A stretch of DNA of 44,248 nt from Adlercreutzia rubneri (GCF_009755265.1 NZ_WPOO01000020.1:1-44248), one strand, 5' to 3'; positions 1-7,610 are shown, counted from the stretch's first letter. Made by a program: numbers and translations. The notes: generated by a model not told the origin, from the letters alone.

Positions 1-96
1 TACTCGACCGTCCGTCTAAAGGCCTTCCGGGAGGGCGGCAGGACCGTCTACGATACGATAGACAACCGCAGGAGGCGGTTGGGGCTGGCGGCGTAG
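1..96 (+). CDS. IS3-like transposase, C-terminal end (partial)
   Basis: Frame 1 is open from the window edge to a TAG at 94-96 and encodes 31 residues rich in Arg, containing a YDTIDNRRRR stretch. It is followed within ten bases by an imperfect copy (on the opposite strand) of the terminal sequence seen at 44125-44150. An Arg-rich tail just inside the inverted repeat fits the end of an integrase-core (rve) transposase of IS3 type. The bulk of the gene is outside the window, so the family call is inferred from position and from the matching element at the other end. Confidence 0.5.
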   Translation, partial: YSTVRLKAFREGGRTVYDTIDNRRRRLGLAA

Positions 97-101
97 GCCG
101 C

Positions 102-127
102 TGTCCAAGTAACTGTCCGCACCCCCC
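102..127 (-). repeat. Right terminal inverted repeat of the IS
   Basis: Read on the minus strand the segment starts with GGGGGGTGCGGAC and ends TTGGACAG. The sequence at 44125-44150 on the plus strand starts GGGGGTGCGGAC and ends TTGGACAC. The outer 12 and inner 7 bases match, with six mismatched bases between. This pairs the two ends as left and right termini of the same or closely related elements. Confidence 0.6.
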
Positions 128-131
128 AGAC

Positions 132-183
132 GCTCATAACCGTCAATCTCGTGCAAAAAGCGATCCCTTCAGCAACCGACCGC
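132..183 (+). repeat. 52-nt intergenic repeat, copy A
   Basis: This stretch contains ATCTCGTGCA followed by an A-rich run, CCCTTC and CAACCGA-CGC. It aligns over about 52 nt with 3419-3470 (plus) and 3253-3304 (minus). It lies directly outside the IS end, so the IS may have inserted beside it. Nothing coding is visible here. Copies B and C resemble each other more closely than either resembles A. Confidence 0.55.
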
Positions 184-200
184 TGAGGAAATTAGCAGAA

Positions 201-1103
201 TCATCGTTGCGGTAGCTCAAAAAGGGCACCAGCGATGCCGCCGACGAAGGACAGCGTTCCCCGTTCGCTCACCTCAAGGCGATCCGACAGCCGATTGCCA
301 GGGCTGTCGCTGTCGGCAAATGCACCAAGCCAGATTGCCAGATAGTTGACAGGAAGGCCATTCTCTTCCGCGGGCATATCAACAACAAAGTAGATCGCAC
401 CGTCTTCAATATAGCTTGCCACCCCCTGCTCTCCTCGGGCAGCTATCGCACCATCGGAGCCAACAGCGACCGGCGTGAAGTCGAGGTTCTCAAGAACAAG
501 AGCGTCAGCCGAGAAGCCGTGCTCGTCTTTGGGAAGGCGAGAGGCATCAACCTCCATACTACCGTCCCCTTGATCTACGCCGTTCGCGAGCCAGCGTTCT
601 GCCGATTGGTCAAGGTAGGCCTGATCGATCGGCGACCCATCGGCACGTGCTAACGAGAGCACGGCATAGGTGCGGTTCGCATTCACCCCTTCAGTCAGGG
701 GCACCAACGCTTGACCCGAGGTAAGACCGAGCAACGTGATGTCGAAATCGCCAACGCGCTGCGTCTCATCGATGCGCTCGCCCGCCCCCTGTTCGAATAC
801 TTCAGCTACCTGCGCTTGGTCGGCATCGGCGGCAATACGCGCCAAATCCTCAAAAGACGCGGTGGCGTAAGCTGTTCCTCCGATAGCTAAGCAAATAGCA
901 GCCGCAACGGCCACTTTCCCCAGCGTCGTAGCACGCGGGAAGAGGACACGGCTCTGACGTTTGGCTCTGGCAGGCGAAGGCCGCACGACCACCGCTCGTG
1001 CGTCTTCGCGGCGCGCTTCTCGCACCGCCGCGCAGATGCGGTCTTCGAAATTCTCGGAAATCGGCAGCTCGTCCATAGCAGCCCGATAATCGTTCCAACT
1101 CAT
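201..1103 (-). CDS. Anti-sigma factor-like membrane protein (DUF4179-like)
   Basis: 300 residues. The N-terminal ~60 residues are charged and cytoplasmic. A single membrane segment follows at about residues 63-83 (VAVAAAICLAIGGTAYA), then a ~215-residue extracytoplasmic part of unknown fold. This layout, and the 4-nt ATGA overlap with the upstream ECF sigma gene, fit a membrane anti-sigma partner that holds the sigma factor with its N-terminal region. No zinc-binding HxxxCxxC anti-sigma motif is present, so it would belong to the non-ZAS type. The signal sensed by the outer domain is unknown. The ATG at 1101-1103 is likely translated by coupling to the sigma gene. Confidence 0.7.
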   Translation of the reverse strand: MSWNDYRAAMDELPISENFEDRICAAVREARREDARAVVVRPSPARAKRQSRVLFPRATTLGKVAVAAAICLAIGGTAYATASFEDLARIAADADQAQVAEVFEQGAGERIDETQRVGDFDITLLGLTSGQALVPLTEGVNANRTYAVLSLARADGSPIDQAYLDQSAERWLANGVDQGDGSMEVDASRLPKDEHGFSADALVLENLDFTPVAVGSDGAIAARGEQGVASYIEDGAIYFVVDMPAEENGLPVNYLAIWLGAFADSDSPGNRLSDRLEVSERGTLSFVGGIAGALFELPQR

Positions 1104-1585
1104 AGCGATTCCTCCTCTAGGAGCGCTTTCAGCCGCGCACGACCGCGCGCCAGCCGCGTGCCCACGGTAGCCGCGGGCACGCGAAGCATGACTCCGATCT
1201 CACGCAAGCCGCAGCCTTCATAGTAATGGAGATGAAGAACGACCGCGTATTTCTCGGGAAGGGCTCGCACACAAGCGAGCATTTCGCGGCCGCGGCGCTC
1301 GGTCTCGGCTGCATCGTCCGGCACCGCGCGAGCCTCATCGAGCGGCACATTGAGTCGCGACTTGCGCCGGCGCAAGTCGCTCGCCCGATTAATCGTCGCG
1401 CGGATAAGCCACGCCTTCTCATACTCGGGATCCACGAACACGAGCTTTTTGGACACGAGCGTGCAGAATACGTCCTGCACCGCATCCTCAGCGTCAGCGA
1501 CGGAATCAAGCCGCGAGGCAGCTAGCCGCACCAGCATGCGACCATACTCGCACACAAGCCGCTCGATGCGATCCTCCTCCGTCAC
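1100..1585 (-). CDS. ECF-type RNA polymerase sigma factor (sigma-70 family)
   Basis: 161 residues, the usual length for an ECF sigma. Region 2 spans roughly residues 8-75 (DAEDAVQDVF, then a basic RATINRASDLRRRKS segment for -10 recognition). Region 4 spans about 100-157 (LPEKYAVVLHLHYYEGCGLREIGVML and a helix-turn-helix PAATVGTRLARGR). The start is GTG at 1583-1585, preceded by an AAAGGTGG ribosome site 8 nt upstream; there is no nearer ATG. The gene is the first of a two-gene operon with its presumed anti-sigma factor. A TGAAAC sequence at 1636-1641 on the minus strand resembles an ECF -35 element and could allow autoregulation, but no convincing -10 was found. Confidence 0.88.
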   Translation of the reverse strand: MTEEDRIERLVCEYGRMLVRLAASRLDSVADAEDAVQDVFCTLVSKKLVFVDPEYEKAWLIRATINRASDLRRRKSRLNVPLDEARAVPDDAAETERRGREMLACVRALPEKYAVVLHLHYYEGCGLREIGVMLRVPAATVGTRLARGRARLKALLEEESL

Positions 1586-1804
1586 CGTCGTGCCACCTTT
1601 CTTCGCGTGCGTTCTTCACCTTCAACCAATAACACGTTTCAGAAGGAGGTTTTATTTCATACCCTCGACTCTTCGCGCGATCGCAGATGAGATAGTTGCT
1701 GAAAAGTCATTGGCAACGCATCAATACGAACGACAGACTAGCCAGATGATCATGATTAAAGTAACATAGCCAAAATCTTCAGGGTGCCTTAGAAGGGAGC
1801 TTTC

Positions 1805-2044
1805 GTGGCAACAAGCATTGCCCTAGCGGAGGCGAATCTTCCCTCCGCCTTACAACATGTAGATGAAACAGGAGCCGAATTCGTTGTCACTGCAGGAAAT
1901 CGGTCGTGCTCCAAGATCGCACCTATCCCCGAACCGACATCAAGCGAACTGAAGGCCGCAGGTGCGCTTGCGGGAAAGAAACCGAAGGCGTCTCGCGCTG
2001 AAGAAAAAGCCGCTTATCAAAAAGCGCTGGAAAAGCTCGCGTAG
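1805..2044 (+). CDS. Phd/YefM-family antitoxin, orphan
   Basis: 79 residues beginning at GTG 1805, with AAGGGAG six bases upstream. The N-terminal half (MATSIALAEANLPSALQHVD, then EFVVTAGNR and KIAPIP) follows the Phd/YefM pattern, in which this part forms the DNA-binding dimer fold. The C-terminal tail is short, charged and Lys/Ala-rich, as expected for a toxin-binding tail. No Doc, Txe or other toxin gene follows: the next gene is a ZIP transporter. It may be a solitary antitoxin, a remnant, or a regulator of another locus. Its GC content is slightly below that of its neighbours. Confidence 0.6.
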   Translation: MATSIALAEANLPSALQHVDETGAEFVVTAGNRSCSKIAPIPEPTSSELKAAGALAGKKPKASRAEEKAAYQKALEKLA

Positions 2045-2184
2045 TCCATCCCCGCCTGCGCCGTTGCGAGGGGAATTGTTTCCGTTGGCTTACACGCGGG
2101 CGGTTGCGCTCGCAGGGGCGCGGGCGATGGAGCACAATACGGAATGCTTTGTGAAATCCCGGGGTCTAAGGAAGCCTGTCCGTT

Positions 2185-3051
2185 ATGGAAACTCTGTCGC
2201 CGTTCGCATTCGTCACGTTGGTCACGCTCATCTCCGGCGCCGGGGGAACGGGGCTCGGCGGCCTCATTGGCGCGCTGTTCAAGAGCGAGTCGAACCGCAC
2301 TATCAGCCTGCTTTTGGCCTTCGCCGGCGGCGTCATGACCGCCATGGTGTGCTTCGATCTTCTGGCCGAGGCCGAGGAAGCCGCCAGCCAAGTCACCGAG
2401 CACGGGGTCTTGCTGGTAATCCTCGCCGTGGCGCTGGGCGTTGCCGTGGTGTATCTGCTGAACCACCTCATCGACCGCAAGACACGCAAGGAGGTGTCGC
2501 ACACCGCCGATGCCGACCACCCCGAAACCCATGACGACATCGACGAGCTCGTGCACGCCGACCACCTGAACATGCACAAGCGCCACCACGACTCCAAGCT
2601 GTCGCTGTTCGTCGCCGGCGTGGTCATGGCCTGCGCCATCGCGCTGCACAACATCCCCGAGGGCATGACCATCGGCGCGAGTTTCGCCGTATCCAGCGAT
2701 CTTATGTGGGGCACCGGCATGATCATGGCCGTGCTCATCGGCCTGCACAACATTCCCGAGGGCATGGCCGTGGCCGTGCCGCTTATCTCCGGCGGCACCG
2801 GACGCGTGCGCGCCACGCTTCTCACGGCCGCGTGCGGTCTGCCCACGGTGCTCGGCGCGTGGCTCGGCTTCTGGCTCGGCGACATCGGCCCTCTGGGCCT
2901 CACCATGTCGCTTGGGTTCGCCTCCGGCGCCATGCTCTATGTGGTGTTCGGCGAAATCATGCCCGAGAGCTACCTCATCTACCGCAGCAAGCTCCCCGCC
3001 TTCGCCGTCATGGTAGGCCTGGCCCTGGGCATGTTCATGATCTTCTTCTAG
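2185..3051 (+). CDS. ZIP-family divalent metal transporter
   Basis: 288 residues, about eight membrane segments. Two copies of the ZIP signature are visible: HNIPEGM(T)IGASF around residue 155 in TM4 and HNIPEGMAVAVP around residue 190 in TM5. These supply the His and Glu ligands of the binuclear metal site. A His/Asp-rich cytoplasmic loop (about residues 108-138, with many H and D) lies between TM3 and TM4, as is common in ZIP proteins. The family imports Zn2+, Fe2+ or Mn2+ into the cytoplasm; specificity cannot be told from sequence. The start codon at 2185 has only a weak AAGGA upstream. The stop overlaps the remnant of a toxin gene on the other strand. Confidence 0.92.
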   Translation: METLSPFAFVTLVTLISGAGGTGLGGLIGALFKSESNRTISLLLAFAGGVMTAMVCFDLLAEAEEAASQVTEHGVLLVILAVALGVAVVYLLNHLIDRKTRKEVSHTADADHPETHDDIDELVHADHLNMHKRHHDSKLSLFVAGVVMACAIALHNIPEGMTIGASFAVSSDLMWGTGMIMAVLIGLHNIPEGMAVAVPLISGGTGRVRATLLTAACGLPTVLGAWLGFWLGDIGPLGLTMSLGFASGAMLYVVFGEIMPESYLIYRSKLPAFAVMVGLALGMFMIFF

Positions 3052-3143
3052 AAGGCGGGGCGAACCTTGCCGATGCCCGGATGATCGAGAAATTCAACGT
3101 AGGCAAGCCAAATCTCCCCGGGCTTCGGGTCATGCGAGGGCAT
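3048..3143 (-). pseudogene. Truncated MazF/PemK-type toxin remnant
   Basis: A 31-codon minus-strand frame from ATG 3141-3143 to TAG 3048-3050. It reads ...PKPGEIWLAYVEF, then HPGIGKVRPAF and stop. The pattern PGEIWLA ... KVRP is the N-terminal beta-strand signature of PemK/MazF endoribonuclease toxins, which normally run about 110 residues. The frame stops exactly where the ZIP gene ends, so at least 75 residues are missing. The ATG overlaps the end of an upstream frame (GTG 3285 to TGA 3130-3132, 51 residues ending in an acidic tail), the overlap seen in antitoxin-toxin pairs; that frame has no recognised antitoxin motif. Recognition rests on about 25 residues. Confidence 0.5.
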
Positions 3144-3252
3144 CGCAGACCCCGTCGTCCTCTTCGTCATCCCAATCGACAGGCAAAATGATCCGACGCG
3201 TTTCTAGGCGCCATTCGCACCTGAGAACAGCGATGCGGGCGTCCGCCAAGAA

Positions 3253-3304
3253 GCGTCCCGTCAACGAACTGGTCGAAAAATGCACGAGATCTTGAGCTAT
3301 AAGC
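3253..3304 (-). repeat. 52-nt intergenic repeat, copy C
   Basis: Read on the minus strand it begins GCTTATAGCTCAAGATCTCG and matches copy B (GCTTATAACTCGAGATCTCG) at 18 of these 20 bases. Similarity then continues more weakly to GGGACGC. It lies in inverted orientation to copy B, 115 bases away, within the 453-base gene-poor gap after the ZIP gene. Confidence 0.6.
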
Positions 3305-3418
3305 GTCCCGGGGACGCCTGGCTGCCGACCATAAAGGGAGCATCCATTCAGACAATGACCTGACCTGGGGTTTTGAAAATGCTTCTCCGCAACGCGTCCC
3401 GCCGCTGATTCCTCAGGG

Positions 3419-3470
3419 GCTTATAACTCGAGATCTCGTGCAGAAAACGCCCCCTTCGTCAACCGAACGC
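3419..3470 (+). repeat. 52-nt intergenic repeat, copy B
   Basis: Begins GCTTATAACTCGAGATCTCG, then TGCAGAAAACGC, CCCTTCGTCAACCGA and ACGC. It shares the ATCTCGTGCA core with copies A (132-183) and C (3253-3304). Together with the toxin remnant and copy C it accounts for most of the 3052-3504 interval; nothing else is recognisable there. Confidence 0.6.
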
Positions 3471-3504
3471 CATAAACCTACGAGAGCGCGCGAGAAGAGA
3501 TAGC

Positions 3505-3840
3505 TCATAGCCACCATAAGAAGGCGAAGAATACCATCGTGAACGCGGTGCCCGCGGCAGCGACGCGGTGCTTGGCTTTAATCTCAAAGGCAAGAAGAAC
3601 GCCCCAATAACCGTAGAAGGCGACATTCACGATCACATTGGCCACCGGACGGGGCAGCCCCCAGAAAAACGTCGCCAACATGCACAGCACAATGAGGATC
3701 GTCAGGACAATCGCACCGACGGCCCAGGGGTTCTTCATTGTCCAAGCCTCGTTAGTGTTTTCGTGCTCGATCCACCACAGAAGCCCCTTGCGCTCCGGCG
3801 TCTTATCGCCCATGGTCAACCAACCCTCATTGCTCGACAT
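3505..3840 (-). CDS. Small membrane protein of unknown function
   Basis: About 111 residues with three hydrophobic segments: NPWAVGAIVLTILIVLCMLATFFWG, VIVNVAFYGYWGVLLAFEI and AAGTAFTMVFFAFLWWL. The N-terminus is hydrophilic (GDKTPERKG). The start is uncertain. ATG 3838-3840 has a GGAAAG that lies too close, TTG 3847-3849 has no good ribosome site, and ATG 3811-3813 (MGDKTPERKG) has GAGGG about ten bases upstream. It was not recognised as a named family. A 17-codon frame with a strong ribosome site ends 15 bases upstream (3856-3909) and could be a leader. Confidence 0.6.
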   Translation of the reverse strand: MSSNEGWLTMGDKTPERKGLLWWIEHENTNEAWTMKNPWAVGAIVLTILIVLCMLATFFWGLPRPVANVIVNVAFYGYWGVLLAFEIKAKHRVAAAGTAFTMVFFAFLWWL

Positions 3841-4087
3841 TCTTTCCAAATCAGTTTATTCCGAACACCATAGCTGTTGCCAGCAGCTCTCCCGTAACTG
3901 GATCGTCATAGCACCTCCACACTGGGTATGCTCAAGATCTTCCTCCAAAAGACATCGCGCAAGAACGCGCGCCTCCTAACCTTCACCCCAAGGCTTAACA
4001 AAGGCGAAACACCGGAGTCGGTTTCGCGAAACATTGCTCTCCTATGCTGACGATACAGCATTCCGCACAATGCACAAGGAGAACGCC

Positions 4088-5374
4088 ATGTACGATTTCG
4101 ACCGACCGCGCACCGCGCGTCCCGACGCCGCCGGCACTGGGGTCGTCGCCGGCTCCGCGCGCCTTGCGCCCTGCGACCGGCACCCGCGCGCGCCCCGCGA
4201 GGGCGATGTGCGCATTCCCGCTGGGTGCGCCATCGCGGCTATCATGGACCGAAGCGGCGCGCGCCACGACGGAAGCGACATCCTGCGCTCCATCGCGCTC
4301 ATGCACGACCGCGGGAACGGCCTGGGCGGCGGGTTTGCGGCCTACGGCATCTACCCGGAGTACGAGGAGCTGTACGCCTTCCACATCATGTACGAGTCCG
4401 ACGAGGCCCGGCGTGAGACCGAGGCCTACCTGGACACCTACTTTATGAGCGAGAAGCAGGAGCGCATCCCCACCGAGCCGGTGGCCTCCATCAAGAACCC
4501 GCCGGACATCTGGCGCTACTTCGCCGCGCCCCACCCCATGCGCCTGGCGGCCAGCGGCCTGGACGAGGCCGAGTACACCATGGCCCACGTCTTCCACATC
4601 AACGGGAAGATCGACGGGGCCTTCGTCGCCTCGTCGGGCAAGAACATGGGCGCCTTCAAGGGCGTGGGCTACCCCAAGGACATCGGCGCGTTCTACCGCA
4701 TCTGCGACTACGACGCCTGGGCCTGGACGGCCCACGGACGCTTCCCCACCAACACCCCCGGCTGGTGGGGCGGCGCGCATCCGTTCACGCTGCTGAACTG
4801 GTCGGTGGTGCACAACGGTGAGATTTCCAGCTACGACGCGAACCGCCGCTACGTGGAGCAGTTCGGCTACGACTGCGAGCTGCAGACCGACACCGAGGTC
4901 ATCACCTACTTGTTCGATTTGCTGAGCCGCCGCCACGGGCTGTCGCCGGAGCTGGCCGCTCACATCATGACCGCGCCGGCGTGGGATGAGATTGACGCCA
5001 TGGATGCGGCCGACGCCGCCTTCGAAACTGCCCTGCGCACCACCTACGCGAGCGCTCTCGTGAACGGGCCCTTCTCGGTGATTCTGGGCTCGAGCGAGGG
5101 GCTGCTCGCCATCAACGACCGGCTGAAGCTGCGAGCCCTCATGGCCGCCGAGAAGGGCTCCATGGTGTACATGGCCAGCGAGCAGGCGGCCATCGAGCTG
5201 GTGTGCCCCGACGCGGAGAACATGCGCGCCATCGGGGGCGGCGAGCCCTTCGTGGTGCAGCTTGATTCCGTGGTCGCCGCCAAGGCTGCCGCCGATGCCG
5301 ACGCCGAGAACGATCCGCACAACGCGCCGTTGGCCCACGAGGTCGGCGTGCTGCCCCGCCGGAAGGAGGCTTAA
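4088..5374 (+). CDS. Glutamate synthase, class II glutamine amidotransferase subunit (GltB1 type)
   Basis: 428 residues from ATG 4088 (AAGGAG six bases upstream; longer starts lack this). It releases ammonia from glutamine for the synthase subunit encoded next. The class II amidotransferase fold is seen from the GCAIAAIMDRSG segment onward: candidate nucleophile Cys47, then GNGLGGGFAAYGIYPEY, GRFPTNTPGWWGGAHPF and VHNGEISSYDANR. These carry the Arg, Asn and Gly residues of the glutamine site. Cys47 is preceded by a 46-residue extension rather than lying at residue 2, so removal of a propeptide, as in GltB and some PurF proteins, is expected. Stop and next start are 3 nt apart. It is the first gene of a three-gene operon that in most bacteria is one GltB polypeptide. 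Confidence 0.88.
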   Translation: MYDFDRPRTARPDAAGTGVVAGSARLAPCDRHPRAPREGDVRIPAGCAIAAIMDRSGARHDGSDILRSIALMHDRGNGLGGGFAAYGIYPEYEELYAFHIMYESDEARRETEAYLDTYFMSEKQERIPTEPVASIKNPPDIWRYFAAPHPMRLAASGLDEAEYTMAHVFHINGKIDGAFVASSGKNMGAFKGVGYPKDIGAFYRICDYDAWAWTAHGRFPTNTPGWWGGAHPFTLLNWSVVHNGEISSYDANRRYVEQFGYDCELQTDTEVITYLFDLLSRRHGLSPELAAHIMTAPAWDEIDAMDAADAAFETALRTTYASALVNGPFSVILGSSEGLLAINDRLKLRALMAAEKGSMVYMASEQAAIELVCPDAENMRAIGGGEPFVVQLDSVVAAKAAADADAENDPHNAPLAHEVGVLPRRKEA

Positions 5375-5377
5375 ATC

Positions 5378-6883
5378 ATGCGCGACTTCCGCAACCCCCG
5401 CTACAAAGTGCTGCGCGACCGCGAGGAGTGCATCAAATGCGACCTGTGCGTGCGCCAATGCGCCAACGAGGTGCACTACCGCGACAAGAAAACTGGCGCC
5501 CTTCGCGCCGATTCCATGAAGTGCGTGAACTGCCAGCGCTGCACGCTTCTGTGCCCCACCCGGGCTCTCGCCATCACCCGGTGGCCCCAGGTGGACGCCG
5601 GAAGCGCCGTGTGGACCGAGAGCGCCATGGACGACATCACCGCCCAGGCCCAGACCGGCGGCGTTTTGCTCGCTTCCATGGGCAACCCGAAGAGCTACCA
5701 CATCTACTGGGAGCATCTGCTGCTGAACGCGAGCCAGGTGACGAACCCCTCCATCGATCCTCTGCGCGAGCCCATGGAAACCCGCGTGGTGCTGGGCAGC
5801 CGCCCGAGCAAGCTGCGCGTGAACGAGCGCACCCGCACCGTTGTCTCGCCGCTGCCGCCGCAGCTGTCGCTGGACGTGCCCATCATGTTCTCGGCCATGA
5901 GCTTCGGTTCGGTGTCGCTCAACACCCAGAAGGCACTGGCGATGGCCGCGCGCGAGCTGGGCACCTACTTCAACTGCGGCGAGGGCGGCCTGCACCGCGA
6001 CTTGGAGCCCTACGCCGACCGCGCCATCGTGCAGGTGGCCAGCGGGCGCTTCGGCGTGGACCCGCACTACCTGAACGCCGGCGCGGCCATCGAGATCAAG
6101 ATCGGCCAGGGCGCCAAGCCCGGCATTGGAGGGCACCTGCCCGGCGAGAAGATCAACGAGGAAGTGTCGCGCACCCGCATGATCCCCGAGGGCACCGACG
6201 CCATCTCGCCGGCGCCGCACCACGACATCTACTCCATCGAGGACTTGCGCCAGCTCATCTTCTCGCTGAAGGAAGCCACCGGCTACGCCAAACCCGTGGC
6301 CGTGAAGGTGGCCGCCGTGCACAACGTGGCCGCCATCGCCTCCGGCATGGCTCGGGCCGGCGCCGACATCATCGTGCTGGACGGCTTCCGCGGCGGCACG
6401 GGCGCAGCCCCCAAGCGCATCCGCGACAACGTGGGCATTCCCATCGAGCTGGCCCTGGCCGCTGTGGACGAGCGGCTGCGCCAGGAGGGCATCCGATCGA
6501 CGGTGAGTCTTGTGGCCTCAGGAACCCTGCGCAACGCCGCCGACGTGGTGCGGGCCGTGGCACTCGGCGCCGACGCCGTCTCCATCGGGTCGGCGGCGCT
6601 CATTGCCATGGGCTGCCACCAGTGCAGCGACTGCGCGAGCGGCCGCTGCAACTGGGGCATCGCCACCCAGCGGGCCGATCTGGTGAGCCGCCTCGCCCCC
6701 GAGGCCGCCGCCGAGCGCGTGGTGAACCTCGTGTCCGGCTGGAACCGCGAAATTCAGGAGATGATGGGCGGCATGGGCATCAACGCCATCGACTCTCTGC
6801 GCGGCAACCGGCTGATGCTGCGCGGCGTGGGGCTCAACGAGAAGGAACTGGAAATCCTCGGCGTGAAGTACGCGGGAGAGTGA
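5378..6883 (+). CDS. Glutamate synthase, ferredoxin-FMN catalytic subunit (GltB2 type)
   Basis: 501 residues. The N-terminal ~70 residues hold two ferredoxin motifs, CIKCDLCVRQC and CVNCQRCTLLCP, for two 4Fe-4S clusters. The rest is the FMN-binding Glu_synthase barrel: GEGGLHRD, PGIGGHLPGEKINEEVSRTR, SPAPHHDIYSIEDL, VLDGFRGGTGAAP and LGADAVSIGSAALIAMGC. The Cys cluster CHQCSDCASGRC near residue 411 corresponds to the 3Fe-4S site of bacterial GltB. It reductively aminates 2-oxoglutarate with ammonia from the amidotransferase subunit. The built-in ferredoxin domain and the lack of a GltD (NADPH) gene nearby point to a ferredoxin-like electron supply. Confidence 0.92.
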   Translation: MRDFRNPRYKVLRDREECIKCDLCVRQCANEVHYRDKKTGALRADSMKCVNCQRCTLLCPTRALAITRWPQVDAGSAVWTESAMDDITAQAQTGGVLLASMGNPKSYHIYWEHLLLNASQVTNPSIDPLREPMETRVVLGSRPSKLRVNERTRTVVSPLPPQLSLDVPIMFSAMSFGSVSLNTQKALAMAARELGTYFNCGEGGLHRDLEPYADRAIVQVASGRFGVDPHYLNAGAAIEIKIGQGAKPGIGGHLPGEKINEEVSRTRMIPEGTDAISPAPHHDIYSIEDLRQLIFSLKEATGYAKPVAVKVAAVHNVAAIASGMARAGADIIVLDGFRGGTGAAPKRIRDNVGIPIELALAAVDERLRQEGIRSTVSLVASGTLRNAADVVRAVALGADAVSIGSAALIAMGCHQCSDCASGRCNWGIATQRADLVSRLAPEAAAERVVNLVSGWNREIQEMMGGMGINAIDSLRGNRLMLRGVGLNEKELEILGVKYAGE

Positions 6884-6887
6884 TCGC

Positions 6888-7610
6888 ATGGCTGAAACCA
6901 TTATCGTGGAATTGGGAACGAAGCACTTCCAGGAGGCCAATGCCGCCGTGCGCGCGGCCCTTGCCGAAGCCGACACCGTCTGCATCGTGGAGGCCTACGC
7001 CCAGCGCTACCTTGGTTGCACCCTGCCCGCGGGCAAGCGTTTGGAAATTCACGGAACCCCGGGCAACGATCTGGCCTGCTATATGGACGGCGGCGAGGTG
7101 GAAGTGTTCGGAAGCGCCCAGGACCAGACCGCCAACACCATGAACGCCGGCACCGTGGTGGTGCACGGGCGCGTGGGCGATGCGGCCGGCTACGCCATGC
7201 GCGGCGGCGAGCTCATCGTGCGCGACGGCTGCGGCTGGCGCGGCGGCATTAACATGAAGCAGTACGGTGGGAAGTGCCCGGTCATCGTCATTGGCGGGGA
7301 CGCGGGCAACTTCCTCGGCGAGTACATGGCCGGCGGCATCATCGTGCTTATGGGCCGCGCCGGCGATCATTTGGCCTCCGGCATGCACGGCGGGGTCATC
7401 TATCTGCGCCGCAACAACACGCCGGCCGTGGTGCCCGACGGGCTGGATCTAAGGGAGCTGACCGACGAGGACACGGCGACCCTCGGCGCGCTGCTCGCCC
7501 GCTACGACGCCTGCTTCGGCACCGAGCCCCACGAGCACGCGAGCGTGAGCGAGTTCGTCGCTTTGCGCCCCGCCTCCAGCCGCCCTTACGCGGCCATGTA
7601 CGCGAGCTAG
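6888..7610 (+). CDS. Glutamate synthase, GXGXG-domain subunit (GltB3 type)
   Basis: 240 residues, ATG 6888 with GGGAGAG seven bases upstream and 4 nt after the previous stop. The protein is a right-handed beta-helix built of repeated G-x-x-x-G turns (GNDLACYMDGGEVEVFG, ANTMNAGTVVVHGRVGDAAG, GGDAGNFLGEYMAGG, GDHLASGMHGGVIY). This is the C-terminal structural domain of GltB, which closes the ammonia tunnel. The last ~65 residues (LRELTDEDTATLGALLARYDACF) form the helical end seen in FwdC/GltB3 proteins. Its position after the amidotransferase and FMN subunits makes the assignment secure. FwdC of formylmethanofuran dehydrogenase has the same fold but is unlikely here. Confidence 0.9.
   Translation: MAETIIVELGTKHFQEANAAVRAALAEADTVCIVEAYAQRYLGCTLPAGKRLEIHGTPGNDLACYMDGGEVEVFGSAQDQTANTMNAGTVVVHGRVGDAAGYAMRGGELIVRDGCGWRGGINMKQYGGKCPVIVIGGDAGNFLGEYMAGGIIVLMGRAGDHLASGMHGGVIYLRRNNTPAVVPDGLDLRELTDEDTATLGALLARYDACFGTEPHEHASVSEFVALRPASSRPYAAMYAS

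Noticed and set aside
3167..3355. 62-codon minus-strand frame in the gap after the ZIP gene
   Set aside because: A different minus-strand frame shows the toxin signature; this one is Ser/Arg-rich, crosses repeat copy C and lacks a ribosome site.
5044..5322. Ser/Ala-rich minus-strand frames inside the amidotransferase gene
   Set aside because: Shadow frames created by GC-rich third positions; no ribosome sites or families.
3995..6322. 775-codon minus-strand open frame across the glutamate synthase genes
   Set aside because: It is a codon-shadow of the high-GC plus-strand genes: His/Val/Gly-rich, no domain, and the plus-strand genes have ribosome sites and clear motifs.
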